A model generated the notes under the pieces. That model saw only the letters and a list, made by a program, of their open reading frames with translations. It did not search any database and was not told the DNA's origin. Position numbers and translations under genes: made by a program. DNA of 64,000 nt from UBA1172 sp002457135 (GTDB lineage: Bacteria > Pseudomonadota > Alphaproteobacteria > Puniceispirillales > UBA1172), in NCBI GenBank assembly GCA_965660935.1, contig CBFIBR010000002.1, positions 93,814-157,813 on the forward strand. The letters run 5' to 3'. Shown here in pieces: positions 17,803 to 26,258 of this stretch (its first letter is position 1; each line of letters opens with the position of its first letter).

Positions 17803-19167
17803 TCAGGCGGGCGTATCACGACGCTGCTTGAGCAGATCAGCAATGAGAAGGGCGAGTTCCAGTGACTGGTTGGCGTTCAGCCTCGGGTCACAGAAAGTGC
17901 GATAACGATCCGACAGGTCGGCCTCCTTGACCTCGGCCACATCACCGCCAACGCATTCGGTGACATTGGCGCCCGTCATCTCAAAATGGACACCGCCGGG
18001 GTAGGTACCGACCGCATCATGGGCATCAAAGAAACCGCGAACCTCCTCCAGCACATCATCAACACGGCGTGTCTTGAACCCGCTCGATGCCTTGACGGTG
18101 TTGCCATGCATAGGATCACAGCACCACACCACCTTCTGGCCGGATTGCTTGACCTTTTCAAGCAGGGGGGTGAGCTTTTCACGGACCTGCCCTGCCCCCA
18201 TGCGGGCAATCAGGGTCAGCCGCCCCGGCACATTATCGGGGTTGAGGGTTTCGATCAGTTTCAGCATTTCGTCAGGATCAAGCGAAGGCCCGCATTTCAT
18301 GCCGATGGGGTTTGCAATCCCGCGCATGTATTCAACATGGGCACCGTCGAGCTGGCGTGTCCTGTCCCCGATCCAGAGCATATGGGCAGAGGTCGAAAAC
18401 TCTGACCCCTCAGGCGTGATGGTATCCTGACGGGTGAAGGCTTCCTCATAATTCAGCAGCAGTGCTTCATGGCTGGTGTAGAGCCGGGTTTCACGCAGTG
18501 AACGGCTGTTGGCACTGGAAACACCGCAGGCCCGCATGAAATCAAGCGCTTCATTGATGCGCGATGCAATTTCCTCATACCGGCTGGCCTCAGCCGAACC
18601 CTTGACGTAATCGAGCGTCCAGGCGTGTACAGCCTCAAGATTGGCCAGCCCGCCAGTGGCAAAGGCGCGGATCAGGTTCAGCGTCGCCGAGGATTGATGA
18701 TAGGCCCGCAACAGCCTGACCGGATCGGGAATACGCTCTTCCTCGGTGAACCCGATGGCGTTGATCATGTCACCGCGATAGCTTGGCAGCTCAATGCCGT
18801 CTATTACCTCGGTCGCAGAGGAGCGCGGCTTGGCAAACTGGCCAGCCATGCGGGCCACCTTGACCACCGGCATCGACAGGCCAAAGGTCAGGACCACGGC
18901 CATCTGCATCATCACCTTGAACGTATCGCGGATATGATCAGCGGAAAATTCGCTGAAGCTCTCGGCACAGTCACCGCCCTGGAGCAGGAAGGCCCGGCCC
19001 TCGGCAACCTCACCAAGCTGGTGACGCAGGGCCTGCACCTCACCGGCAAAGACCAGTGGCGGCATCGCGGCCAGTGTATTCTCCACATCCTTCAGCACGG
19101 CAGCATCAGGATACTCCGGCACTTGCAGGATCGGATGGTCACGCCAGGATGAAGCTGTCCAAGTCAT
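17803..19167 (-). CDS. 3-deoxy-7-phosphoheptulonate synthase, class II
   Basis: The first enzyme of the shikimate pathway, condensing PEP and erythrose-4-phosphate. At 454 residues it is the plant-like class II form (AroA-II), not the E. coli type. Signatures include the QGGDCAESF metal/PEP segment, RMAGQFAKPRSS, LWIGDRTRQLDGAHVEYMRGI, NPIGMKCGPSL, WCCDPMHGNT, and a C-terminal YRTFCDPRLNANQSLELA. Conserved cysteines and histidines of the metal site are present. It is likely expressed from its own promoter upstream of 19167. Confidence 0.95.
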   Translation of the reverse strand: MTWTASSWRDHPILQVPEYPDAAVLKDVENTLAAMPPLVFAGEVQALRHQLGEVAEGRAFLLQGGDCAESFSEFSADHIRDTFKVMMQMAVVLTFGLSMPVVKVARMAGQFAKPRSSATEVIDGIELPSYRGDMINAIGFTEEERIPDPVRLLRAYHQSSATLNLIRAFATGGLANLEAVHAWTLDYVKGSAEASRYEEIASRINEALDFMRACGVSSANSRSLRETRLYTSHEALLLNYEEAFTRQDTITPEGSEFSTSAHMLWIGDRTRQLDGAHVEYMRGIANPIGMKCGPSLDPDEMLKLIETLNPDNVPGRLTLIARMGAGQVREKLTPLLEKVKQSGQKVVWCCDPMHGNTVKASSGFKTRRVDDVLEEVRGFFDAHDAVGTYPGGVHFEMTGANVTECVGGDVAEVKEADLSDRYRTFCDPRLNANQSLELALLIADLLKQRRDTPA

Positions 19168-19246
19168 TTTTACGTTTCCTTAACCGTATGAATAGCATAG
19201 TCGGTTTAACAGGATATGGGTCTTTTTGGCAATGAATTCCTGCCCC

Positions 19247-19274
19247 CAACTCGCTGCACCCAACTCGTTGCACC
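19247..19274. repeat. 14-bp tandem duplication at the gor stop codon
   Basis: Two 14-base units (19247-19260, 19261-19274) differ at one position. They abut the stop codon of the glutathione reductase gene, with the last base inside that codon. Confidence 0.8.
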
Positions 19275-20653
19275 TAGCCAACAGGCTGGCGCATGGTGAC
19301 AAACTCTTCCGCCGAGGTCGGGTGAATGCCGATGGTGGCATCAAAATCAGCCTTGGTTGCACCGGCCTTGATGGCGATGGCCAGCCCCTGCATGATTTCA
19401 GGGGCATCAGGCCCCAGCATATGGGCGCCGATAACCTTGTTGCTGGATTGATCGACCACCAGTTTCATGACGGTTTTTTCCTCCCGTCCGGAGATCGTGT
19501 TCTTCATCGCCCGGAAACTTGAAGCATAGATAACAGGGTCAAAGCCGTCCTGCCTTGCCTGCTCTTCGGTCAGGCCGACACTGCCGATCGGGGGTTGGCT
19601 GAACACCGCCGACGGGACATTGCGGTGATCCATCAGCCGCGCCATGCCGCCATAAATGGTATCGGCGAAAACATGCCCTTCGGCGATGGCAACCGGGGTC
19701 AGGTTGATCCGGTTGGTGACATCACCAATGGCATAGATCGACGGCACCGGGGTCATGCTGTTTTCATCAACGGGGATAGCGCCCGATTGATCGGTTTCGA
19801 TCCCCACCGCTTCCAGCCCCAGCCCTCCGGTCATGGGCTTGCGGCCAGCCGCCACCATGAGCGTATCCGCCGAAATGGTTGTGCCATCAGAGAGGGCAAC
19901 ATCCTTGGCGTTATCGTCACCGGTCACGCCGGTAATCGTGCAGCCGGGATGCAGGATGATGCCCCGCGCCTCCATCGCCTCAGCCAGGCCCTTGCGCAAA
20001 TCCTCATCAAAGCCGCGCAGGGGCAGATCAGCCCGGTAGACAAGATGGGTTTTGGAACCAAAGCCATTGAAAATCCCGGCAAATTCAACCGCGATATAGC
20101 CTGCACCAAAAATCACAATCTCATCAGGGCGATAGCTCAGCTCAAGCGCTTCATTGGATGAAATACCATGATCCGCAACGCCTTCAACCGGCGGGAAATG
20201 CGGCCAGCCGCCTACGGCAATCAGGATGCGTTCGGCGGTGTATTCGCGCTCCCCCACCCTGACCGAATGCGGCCCGGTGATAACACCGCGCCCGGCAATC
20301 AGCTCAACCCCGGCATTATCAAGCAGGTTCTGGTAGATACCGGAAAGACGGTCAAGTTCAGCATTTTTGCGGGTAACGAGGCCGCCCCAGTCATGACTCC
20401 AGGCAATGCCATCATCGCTGTCAGCGTGATCATCACCCCAGCCAAACCCGATGGCATCCTCTACCTCGGCCGAGAAGAGGGAGCCAAACATCAGCAGCTT
20501 TTTGGGAACACAGCCCCGCAACACGCAGGTGCCGCCGGGGCGGTCCTCCTCAATCACGGCGACTTTTGCGCCATGGCCAGCGGCGATGCGGCTGGCCCGC
20601 ACTCCCCCTGAACCCGCACCAATGGTGATGAGGTCATAGTCATAACTAGCCAT
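19274..20653 (-). CDS. gor: Glutathione-disulfide reductase
   Basis: This NADPH- and FAD-dependent enzyme of 459 residues keeps glutathione reduced. The FAD-binding GAGSGGVRASRIAAGHGAKV opens the protein. The redox-active disulfide is GTCVLRGCVPKK, a form common in alphaproteobacterial GorA. The NADPH domain contains IFGAGYIAVEFAGIFNGFG, and the C-terminal dimer domain ends with the catalytic GIHPTSAEEFVTM histidine-glutamate pair. It is preceded by an unrelated small gene on the same strand (91-base gap). A GST and glutaredoxin elsewhere in the window use the same thiol. Confidence 0.95.
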   Translation of the reverse strand: MASYDYDLITIGAGSGGVRASRIAAGHGAKVAVIEEDRPGGTCVLRGCVPKKLLMFGSLFSAEVEDAIGFGWGDDHADSDDGIAWSHDWGGLVTRKNAELDRLSGIYQNLLDNAGVELIAGRGVITGPHSVRVGEREYTAERILIAVGGWPHFPPVEGVADHGISSNEALELSYRPDEIVIFGAGYIAVEFAGIFNGFGSKTHLVYRADLPLRGFDEDLRKGLAEAMEARGIILHPGCTITGVTGDDNAKDVALSDGTTISADTLMVAAGRKPMTGGLGLEAVGIETDQSGAIPVDENSMTPVPSIYAIGDVTNRINLTPVAIAEGHVFADTIYGGMARLMDHRNVPSAVFSQPPIGSVGLTEEQARQDGFDPVIYASSFRAMKNTISGREEKTVMKLVVDQSSNKVIGAHMLGPDAPEIMQGLAIAIKAGATKADFDATIGIHPTSAEEFVTMRQPVG

Positions 20654-20744
20654 GCCGATTTTCCCCCGCGATTAAAAGGCAAGAATAAATTACCTAATCC
20701 CTTTTTAATCGCTCGGGGCGGGAAAATCCAGTGGAGTGGCGAGA

Positions 20745-21236
20745 TCAGTGCCTGAAAGGGATGACGGTGCTGTTCATCATGGAAAGCAGCGGGGAATAGG
20801 GCAAATCTTCCACCATGGTGGCATCGCCCTCAAGATAGCATTCCATCAGCATCCGGTGGCAGGTCATCATGGCGGCGAGTTTTTCGTTTGTGTTGATCTG
20901 ATCCAGTTTGATCTGCTGATAGATGGTGATGGTGACCGGCCCAAGACAGATCCCGTATCGACCAAGGCTCATGCCCTGGAGGTTTTCGATGAACATGGTT
21001 TTCATGAGCGACACATAAATCGGTTCAGCCGTGGACCGGATCGCCGAGGAATAAAGCAGGTATCGGTTATCCTCGGCCAGCATTTCGATCTGAAGCGGAA
21101 ACAGGCTGTCGCCCCCGATGACCCAATGCCCGTTCTTCACATTGACCAGGGAACCAAGATCGCCAAAACTAGTTTCATTGATGGATTTGAGCATTTCCGG
21201 CATCGTCAACATGGCAACCTCTGAAAGCAAAAACAA
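20745..21236 (-). CDS. Uncharacterised 160-residue protein, possibly CesT-like fold
   Basis: I do not recognise this family with certainty. The start could be 21236 or the ATG at 21212 (MLTMPEMLKS). The protein is mixed alpha/beta with no signal peptide or membrane helix. Alternating strands such as WVIGGDSLFPLQIEML and YGICLGPVTITIYQQI are followed by helices with MMTCHRMLMECYLEGD. The overall pattern (short helix, five strands, long helix) recalls the CesT-type secretion chaperone or YbjN-like fold, but that is inference only. It lies between gor and a divergent haloacid dehalogenase gene. Confidence 0.6.
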   Translation of the reverse strand: MFLLSEVAMLTMPEMLKSINETSFGDLGSLVNVKNGHWVIGGDSLFPLQIEMLAEDNRYLLYSSAIRSTAEPIYVSLMKTMFIENLQGMSLGRYGICLGPVTITIYQQIKLDQINTNEKLAAMMTCHRMLMECYLEGDATMVEDLPYSPLLSMMNSTVIPFRH

Positions 21237-21350
21237 AACGAATAAAAGGAATTAGCATGACATACGGAATAGCGATATGATCCTGAAGGATGCTGTTCTG
21301 CCTTGATATTTTAACCCAAAGGCTAACCCTAATGATCGAAAGACAGGACC

Positions 21351-22070
21351 ATGAACTATAAGCCATTCACCACCCTCACCTTTGATTGCTACGGCACGCT
21401 GATTGACTGGGAAAGCGGCATCTGGGACGGATTTCAGCCGTTGCTGGCGGCCAATTCCGGCACCATGACGCGTCATCAGCTGCTGGAAAAATTCGCCATT
21501 ATCGAAAGCACTATCCAGGCCGAAACCCCGGGGATGATCTATTCCGACGTGCTGACCGAGGCGCATCGCCGCTTTGCCCTTGAAGAGGGGCTTAAATCCA
21601 ATGATGAAATGAACGCCCGCTTTGGGCAGTTTGTGCCGTACTGGCCCGCGTTTCCTGATAGCGCTGATGCCCTCAGGCTGCTGAAACAGCATTTCCGGCT
21701 GGTGATCCTGTCCAACGTCAACCGTGCTGGCTTTGCCGCATCCAATGAGCGGCTGGGGGTCAGGTTTGATGCGATCTACACCGCCGAGGATGTCGGGTCC
21801 TACAAACCCGACCCCGCCAATTTCAGCCATATGCTGACACGGCTGGACGCTGATCATGCCATCCCGGGTGAGGCTGTTCTGCACGTTGCGCAGAGCCTGT
21901 TTCACGATATTCAGCCCGCAAGGGCGGCGGGGCTGCCGACAGTCTGGATTGACCGGCAGAATTTGCGTGGCGGCGGGTCATGGGGGGCGACAGCACGGAC
22001 AGGGTCCATGCCGCAAGCTGATATCACCTTTGACACCATGATGGATTTCGCCAAAGCCGCCTGCGCTTAA
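21351..22070 (+). CDS. HAD-superfamily hydrolase, haloacid dehalogenase type II-like
   Basis: A 239-residue HAD hydrolase. The nucleophile motif I is LTFDCYGTLIDWESG, matching L-2-haloacid dehalogenase. Motif II is VILSNVNRAGF, and the lysine of motif III is in DVGSYKPDPANF. The last acidic motif is replaced by the HVAQSLFHDIQPARAAGL form seen in the dehalogenase subfamily. It could dehalogenate 2-haloacids or hydrolyse phosphoesters. The stop codon lies in the first unit of a triple 15-base tandem repeat that continues into the intergenic space. Confidence 0.85.
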   Translation: MNYKPFTTLTFDCYGTLIDWESGIWDGFQPLLAANSGTMTRHQLLEKFAIIESTIQAETPGMIYSDVLTEAHRRFALEEGLKSNDEMNARFGQFVPYWPAFPDSADALRLLKQHFRLVILSNVNRAGFAASNERLGVRFDAIYTAEDVGSYKPDPANFSHMLTRLDADHAIPGEAVLHVAQSLFHDIQPARAAGLPTVWIDRQNLRGGGSWGATARTGSMPQADITFDTMMDFAKAACA

Positions 22071-22105
22071 ACCAACTGCGCTTAAATCACCTGCGCTTAT
22101 GCCAT
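22061..22105 (+). repeat. Three 15-bp tandem units across the HAD stop codon
   Basis: Units at 22061-22075, 22076-22090 and 22091-22105 all begin CTGCGCTTA. The first contains the gene's last codons and its TAA. Confidence 0.85.
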
Positions 22106-22113
22106 TGGGGCAT

Positions 22114-22146
22114 AAAAAAATCCGGCACGGCTGGGCCGTACCGGAT
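22114..22146 (-). terminator. Strong intrinsic terminator of the GMC dehydrogenase operon
   Basis: On the minus strand a 12-base stem (ATCCGGTACGGC with GCCGTGCCGGAT, one wobble) has a 3-base loop and is followed by a run of T. It lies 26 bases after the stop of the GMC gene. Confidence 0.9.
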
Positions 22147-22171
22147 CAATTATGTTGCCTTCGGATCAGGC

Positions 22172-23740
22172 TTAGATGTTGCCTTTGCTCATCTCGCTTG
22201 CAATCCGGTCAGCCTGACGGATGGCCAGGGCCACAATCGTCAGGGTCGGGTTTTCGGCCGCACCGGTGGTGAACTGGCTGCCATCAGAGACAAACAGGTT
22301 CTTCACGTCATGCGACTGGCCCCAACGGTTCACCACACCATCGCGTGGCTTTTCCGACATCCGGTTTGTACCCATGTTGTGGGTTGACGGGTATGGCGGG
22401 GTCGGGAACGCCCGTGTTGCACCCATGGCATCGTAAATGGCCATACCCTGCTGGTAAGCGTGATTGCGCATGGCGACATCATTCGGGTGATCGTCGAAAT
22501 GCACATTCGGGGTAGGCAGACCATGCTGGTCCTTGATGTCATGGTTGAGGGTGATGCGGTTGGTTTCCTGCGGCATATCTTCACCAACAAGCCACATACC
22601 GGCCATGTTCTCATAGCTGTCGAGAGCGGTGGCAAATTCCCTGCCCCATGAACCCGGATCCAGGAATGCAGCCATGAACGGCAGACCGATGGACAGTGTT
22701 TCCATCTCATAACCACCGACAAAGCCGCGTGACGGATCATGCCTGCTCTCATCGGTGATAATGCCAGCCATGGTGGTACCGCGCCACATGCGTACTGGCT
22801 GATCAAAGACGGCGTAAACCGACCCTGTCATGTGCCGCATGTAGTTACGGCCAACCTGACCGGACGAGTTGGCAAGACCATCAGGGAACATGTTGGATGC
22901 TGAGTTCAGCAGCAGACGCGGGCTTTCAACCGAGTTACCAGCGACACAGACGATGCGTGCCTTCTGGAGATGCTGGTTGCCATCCTTGTCGGCATAAAGC
23001 ACCCCGGTGACCTTACCTGTATCATCATGCTCAATCTTGAGCGCCTGAGCGTTTTCACGCACTTCAAGATTACCCGTGGCTTCACCAAGCGGGATATCAT
23101 GATAGGCAGAGGACCATTTGGCACCCCATTTACAACCCTGGAAGCAGAAACCGGTCTGCTGACAGGCAGCGTAATCGTCATAATCCCTGCTGTTGATCGC
23201 CATCCGGCCAGTATGGACATCCTTGTAGCCCAGCTTCTTTGCGCCAGCTTCAAAAACCTTGTAGTTGTTGTTGCCTGGCAGGCCTTCACGGTCACCCGTG
23301 CGGGTCACACGAAGCTTTTCTTCGGCCTTTGAGTAATAAGGAGCCAGCTCCTCACCATCGATGGGCCAGTCCAGCAGGCTTGCGCCCTGAACGTCACCAT
23401 ACGTGGTGCGGGCTTTCCATTCATGTTCCTGGAAACGAAGCGAAGCCCCGGCCCAGTGAATGGTGGAACCACCAACAGCCTTCACGATCCATGATGGCAG
23501 ACCAGAGAAATCCTTGGCGAGACGGAAGTTACCGGAGGTTGTCCGGGTATCCAGCCAGGAAATCTGGGCAAAGCTGCCCCATTCGTCGTTAACATAGTCT
23601 TCAGGAAGATGGCGACCGCCAGCTTCAAACGCCACAACCTTGACCCCTTTCTGGGCCAGTTCATTGGCGAGAACACCACCACCGGCACCTGTACCGATGA
23701 TGACCACGACATTGTCGTCGTTCATATCAAATTTAGCCAT
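22172..23740 (-). CDS. GMC-family dehydrogenase, large subunit (gluconate 2-dehydrogenase type)
   Basis: The 522-residue flavoprotein has an N-terminal FAD dinucleotide site (VVVIIGTGAGGGVLANELA), the substrate-region KAVGGSTIHWAG, a cysteine-bearing QTGFCFQGCKWGAKWS stretch, and the C-terminal catalytic block with STHNMGTNRM and VSDGSQFTTGAAENPTLTI. It resembles the large subunit of membrane-linked gluconate/sorbitol-type dehydrogenases. It has no signal peptide, while its partner gene encodes a twin-arginine signal, so it is probably exported by co-transport. It is 12 bases after that gene. No cytochrome c subunit is present next to it. The substrate is unknown. Confidence 0.88.
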   Translation of the reverse strand: MAKFDMNDDNVVVIIGTGAGGGVLANELAQKGVKVVAFEAGGRHLPEDYVNDEWGSFAQISWLDTRTTSGNFRLAKDFSGLPSWIVKAVGGSTIHWAGASLRFQEHEWKARTTYGDVQGASLLDWPIDGEELAPYYSKAEEKLRVTRTGDREGLPGNNNYKVFEAGAKKLGYKDVHTGRMAINSRDYDDYAACQQTGFCFQGCKWGAKWSSAYHDIPLGEATGNLEVRENAQALKIEHDDTGKVTGVLYADKDGNQHLQKARIVCVAGNSVESPRLLLNSASNMFPDGLANSSGQVGRNYMRHMTGSVYAVFDQPVRMWRGTTMAGIITDESRHDPSRGFVGGYEMETLSIGLPFMAAFLDPGSWGREFATALDSYENMAGMWLVGEDMPQETNRITLNHDIKDQHGLPTPNVHFDDHPNDVAMRNHAYQQGMAIYDAMGATRAFPTPPYPSTHNMGTNRMSEKPRDGVVNRWGQSHDVKNLFVSDGSQFTTGAAENPTLTIVALAIRQADRIASEMSKGNI

Positions 23741-23752
23741 AACAGTCCTCCC

Positions 23753-24268
23753 CTAGACCCAGTTGATGTCGTTGAAACCGCGGTTGATGTAACCGCCTTT
23801 GCTGAAGCTTTCGCCCTCATAACCGAACATGGGCCATACAGCCTCCTGGTTATAAAGACCAACGATCAATCCACCACGGATCTGCTGAAAGAACGGGCTC
23901 TGTTCCATGCTTCGCAGGATATCAACCCGGTCACGTTCCCAGCCAATGGACAGGTAGTTGCCGTAACCACGACCGGCGGCTACAGCGTCAAGGGCCTCAA
24001 CCCCGGCTTCAACACCCGCCATGGCATCAGCACTGTCATAGCCTTTAACAGCCTTGGCATAATATTCATCACCCACATGATCATGCGGGTAAATGTCCCG
24101 TGCCATCTGGATCAGGGTCGCCATGGTCTGTGGTTTGAGGTGCTTGACCTCAACAGCCCATGCAGCATTGGGTGCAGCAATAAAACCCGTTCCCATAACG
24201 AATACTGTCCCCAACGCCACGCTCTGACGGAGCAGATCGCGTCGAGATAATTTTCTGACTTCTTCCAT
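23753..24268 (-). CDS. Gluconate 2-dehydrogenase subunit 3-like protein with Tat signal
   Basis: The 171-residue protein starts with a twin-arginine signal peptide (SRRDLLRQSVALGTVFVMGTGF, cleaved near AAWA). The mature part resembles the small subunit 3 of GMC-type dehydrogenases (LIQMARDIYPHDHVGDEYY...). The small subunit is known to carry the large flavoprotein through the Tat system in related enzymes. It precedes the GMC gene, and a VOC protein gene lies 27 bases upstream. Together they form a three-gene operon. Confidence 0.87.
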   Translation of the reverse strand: MEEVRKLSRRDLLRQSVALGTVFVMGTGFIAAPNAAWAVEVKHLKPQTMATLIQMARDIYPHDHVGDEYYAKAVKGYDSADAMAGVEAGVEALDAVAAGRGYGNYLSIGWERDRVDILRSMEQSPFFQQIRGGLIVGLYNQEAVWPMFGYEGESFSKGGYINRGFNDINWV

Positions 24269-24295
24269 TATTACTCCCCTTTTGAGATTGGTTGT

Positions 24296-24691
24296 TTATT
24301 TAAAGCGACCATGCCGCTGTAAAACTTCGATCTGGTATCCATCCGGATCCTGAACGAAGAAAAAACGTGCCAGCAATCCACCATCACGTTCAAATTCAAC
24401 AATTTTTCGAGGAGCAAGACCTTCATCAATCAAGCGACTGTGTTCGGCATCGAGATCATCAACCGATACCGCCAGATGGCCATAACCGTCACCAAGATCG
24501 TAGGGTTCTTCTCGCCCCTTGTTGACCGTCAGTTCAACCTCAAATGAACATTCATCATTGGACATGTAAATCAGCGTGAAACTGTCAAAATCGAGACGGT
24601 CCGCCACTGAAAGTCCAAATGCTTTTTCATAGAAATTAACTGAACGCTGCTCTTCAAGCACACGCATCATGGTGTGAATGGTCTTAGCCAT
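24296..24691 (-). CDS. Glyoxalase/VOC superfamily protein
   Basis: A 131-residue protein with two beta-alpha-beta-beta-beta VOC repeats, close in appearance to lactoylglutathione lyase. It begins IHTMMRVLEEQRSVNFYEKAFGLSV and ends RFFFVQDPDGYQIEVLQRH. The metal ligands expected in glyoxalase I (H, E, H, E) are largely present: H near the start, E in CSFEVEL, H in GYGHLAVSV and E in YQIEVL. It leads the operon with the Tat-exported GMC dehydrogenase. Whether it removes methylglyoxal or a product of the dehydrogenase is not known. Confidence 0.87.
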   Translation of the reverse strand: MAKTIHTMMRVLEEQRSVNFYEKAFGLSVADRLDFDSFTLIYMSNDECSFEVELTVNKGREEPYDLGDGYGHLAVSVDDLDAEHSRLIDEGLAPRKIVEFERDGGLLARFFFVQDPDGYQIEVLQRHGRFK

Positions 24692-24753
24692 TACTTCCTC
24701 CCCTCAAAATCAATGCCGTGTAAACCACGATCTTTGAAAATGGTATCAAGGAG

Positions 24754-24785
24754 AAAAAAACTGTTGGTAGTATCTTGATACTACT
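24754..24785 (-). terminator. Terminator-like hairpin overlapping the stop codon of the RHH gene
   Basis: GTAGTATCTTGATACTAC (24767-24784) is a perfect inverted repeat containing the TAG of the upstream gene. On the minus strand seven T residues (24754-24760) follow six bases later. It could terminate the RHH gene and also serve as a dyad operator for the VOC-GMC operon. Confidence 0.6.
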
Positions 24786-25146
24786 TCGCTTCTATTGTGA
24801 AAAAAGCCCTGTCAGCGGCACCAAGAACGCCAGGTTTCGGTTCAACCGTTCCGTTTTTGTCAAGCATTTCAATTAATTCAGGGCTACCCTCCAGCCTGAT
24901 CTTTTTCAGGCATGCACAGCGCAGCAGTGACGTGAAATTCTTGACCTCACCATAAAGGAGCAGAACTTCGGATTGCAGGGTGGAAAGAAAAACAGGTGTG
25001 GTGACACCTTCAGCTTCGGCGATAGCATCAATAATTTCCCAATAGGCATTCTCCAGCCTGATGGACGTGCTTTGCCCGTTCAGGCGGATATTGCGGGTTA
25101 TGGGTTCGTATGTTTCAGGCAGCTGGCCTGAAAATATCTTGCACAT
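24781..25146 (-). CDS. Ribbon-helix-helix domain protein
   Basis: The 121-residue protein resembles the small RHH_4-type DNA-binding proteins of alphaproteobacteria. The strand-helix-helix core is RNIRLNGQSTSIRLENAYWEIIDAIAEAEG. The following TPVFLSTLQSEV and FTSLLRCACLKKI match the characteristic second half. The start at 25146 has AGGTG at good spacing. It may regulate the adjacent VOC-GMC operon, which begins 89 bases downstream, but no target is proven. Confidence 0.75.
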   Translation of the reverse strand: MCKIFSGQLPETYEPITRNIRLNGQSTSIRLENAYWEIIDAIAEAEGVTTPVFLSTLQSEVLLLYGEVKNFTSLLRCACLKKIRLEGSPELIEMLDKNGTVEPKPGVLGAADRAFFTIEAK

Positions 25147-25322
25147 TATCACCTACACCTAAATGCTGATTTTCTATTTAAAAAATGTAACATTCATCAT
25201 TTTTACAATCAATAGAATGATTATAAACTAATTATCGCATGGTCCTGCCCGAAAGGATAACCGGTACAAGGCTGATTTAGCTTATAAAAGCAACCCCCTA
25301 AACCTCCCGACAAGGATGAATG

Positions 25323-25952
25323 CTACCGCAGGGTTGAGGGATCCAATCCGGGCGGCAGGGTGACGCGATAGCCGGGTACGGCGGCGGCAAAAGATTGCAT
25401 GAAACCCACATGATGGGGGCAATGATCCCGCCAGTTGATCGGCTTTCTGAAATCAAGGTAATCCAGCACGCAAGCCAGCCCTATCTGGCTGATATCGGGC
25501 ATATCATCGTTGGTGTATTCAATCGATTCAGTGGCAATCTGGTCCAGCGCACGGCGAATCTTGTCGCGTTGATGTTCAACAAAACTCTCAACCCGCATTT
25601 CATCGGGACGGTAGCGGCCTTCGTAAACAACCAGCAAGGCTGCATCCATGATGCCGATATTGCGGGCATTTCGGATCAGGCAGTCCATGCGGGCTTCGGG
25701 GTCCTGCGGGATGATCGTCCCGCCACCGCCGAGATGGTCAAAATATTCCAGGATAACGCGGCTGTCATAGATCACCCTGCTGTCGGTGATCAGGGCAGGG
25801 ATTTTACCCAGCGGGTTCTGGAGACGGATCGTGTCATCAGGATCGATGGTATCGCTATGTTCAACCGTGATCTGGTCCATCAGGCCAAGCACATGGGCAG
25901 CGAGTTTGACCATTCGGCCAAACGGTGAGGCAGGGGCAGAGCGCAGTATCAT
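25323..25952 (-). CDS. Glutathione S-transferase family protein
   Basis: A 209-residue protein with an N-terminal thioredoxin-like domain (LRSAPASPFGRMVKLAAHVLGL; cis-proline part GKIPALITDSRVIYDSRVILEYFD) and an all-helical C-terminal domain. The serine in ASPFGRMV is at the place of the catalytic residue. Substrate unknown. The conserved SxxIxxYxD-like helix cap appears as YDSRVILEYFD. It stands alone. The 306 bases upstream hold no gene that I can support. Confidence 0.88.
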   Translation of the reverse strand: MILRSAPASPFGRMVKLAAHVLGLMDQITVEHSDTIDPDDTIRLQNPLGKIPALITDSRVIYDSRVILEYFDHLGGGGTIIPQDPEARMDCLIRNARNIGIMDAALLVVYEGRYRPDEMRVESFVEHQRDKIRRALDQIATESIEYTNDDMPDISQIGLACVLDYLDFRKPINWRDHCPHHVGFMQSFAAAVPGYRVTLPPGLDPSTLR

Positions 25953-26258
25953 GATTTTATTCCTTCTTCATATTATGAAAGCCCTGATCTTGATGATCCT
26001 GGTAAGGCCTTCGTATTTTCAGGTCGGGGTCAATTCCCCATGTTCCTGCAACCGGATGGGGGAGCGGGAACGAATTGCCCGATCGTCATCATGATCAATA
26101 TGACGCGGATAAGCCGTTTTGAGAAGCTTTTCGGTTCAGGGGCAGTCTGCCTCAGGATAATCATATTGATCAGAAACCGCCCATTCCTGCGGGCTACGGC
26201 GATCCGCCGGGGCCGGATAAAAATACCGCCGGCCACCTGCATTCGGGCCAGCGTCTGA
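25953..26258. other. Intergenic stretch without a supported gene
   Basis: About 306 bases between the GST and MmgE/PrpD genes. A minus-strand open frame (26030-26281) has an arginine- and isoleucine-rich translation unlike any family I know and no Shine-Dalgarno sequence. I see no RNA gene or strong hairpin. Confidence 0.5.
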
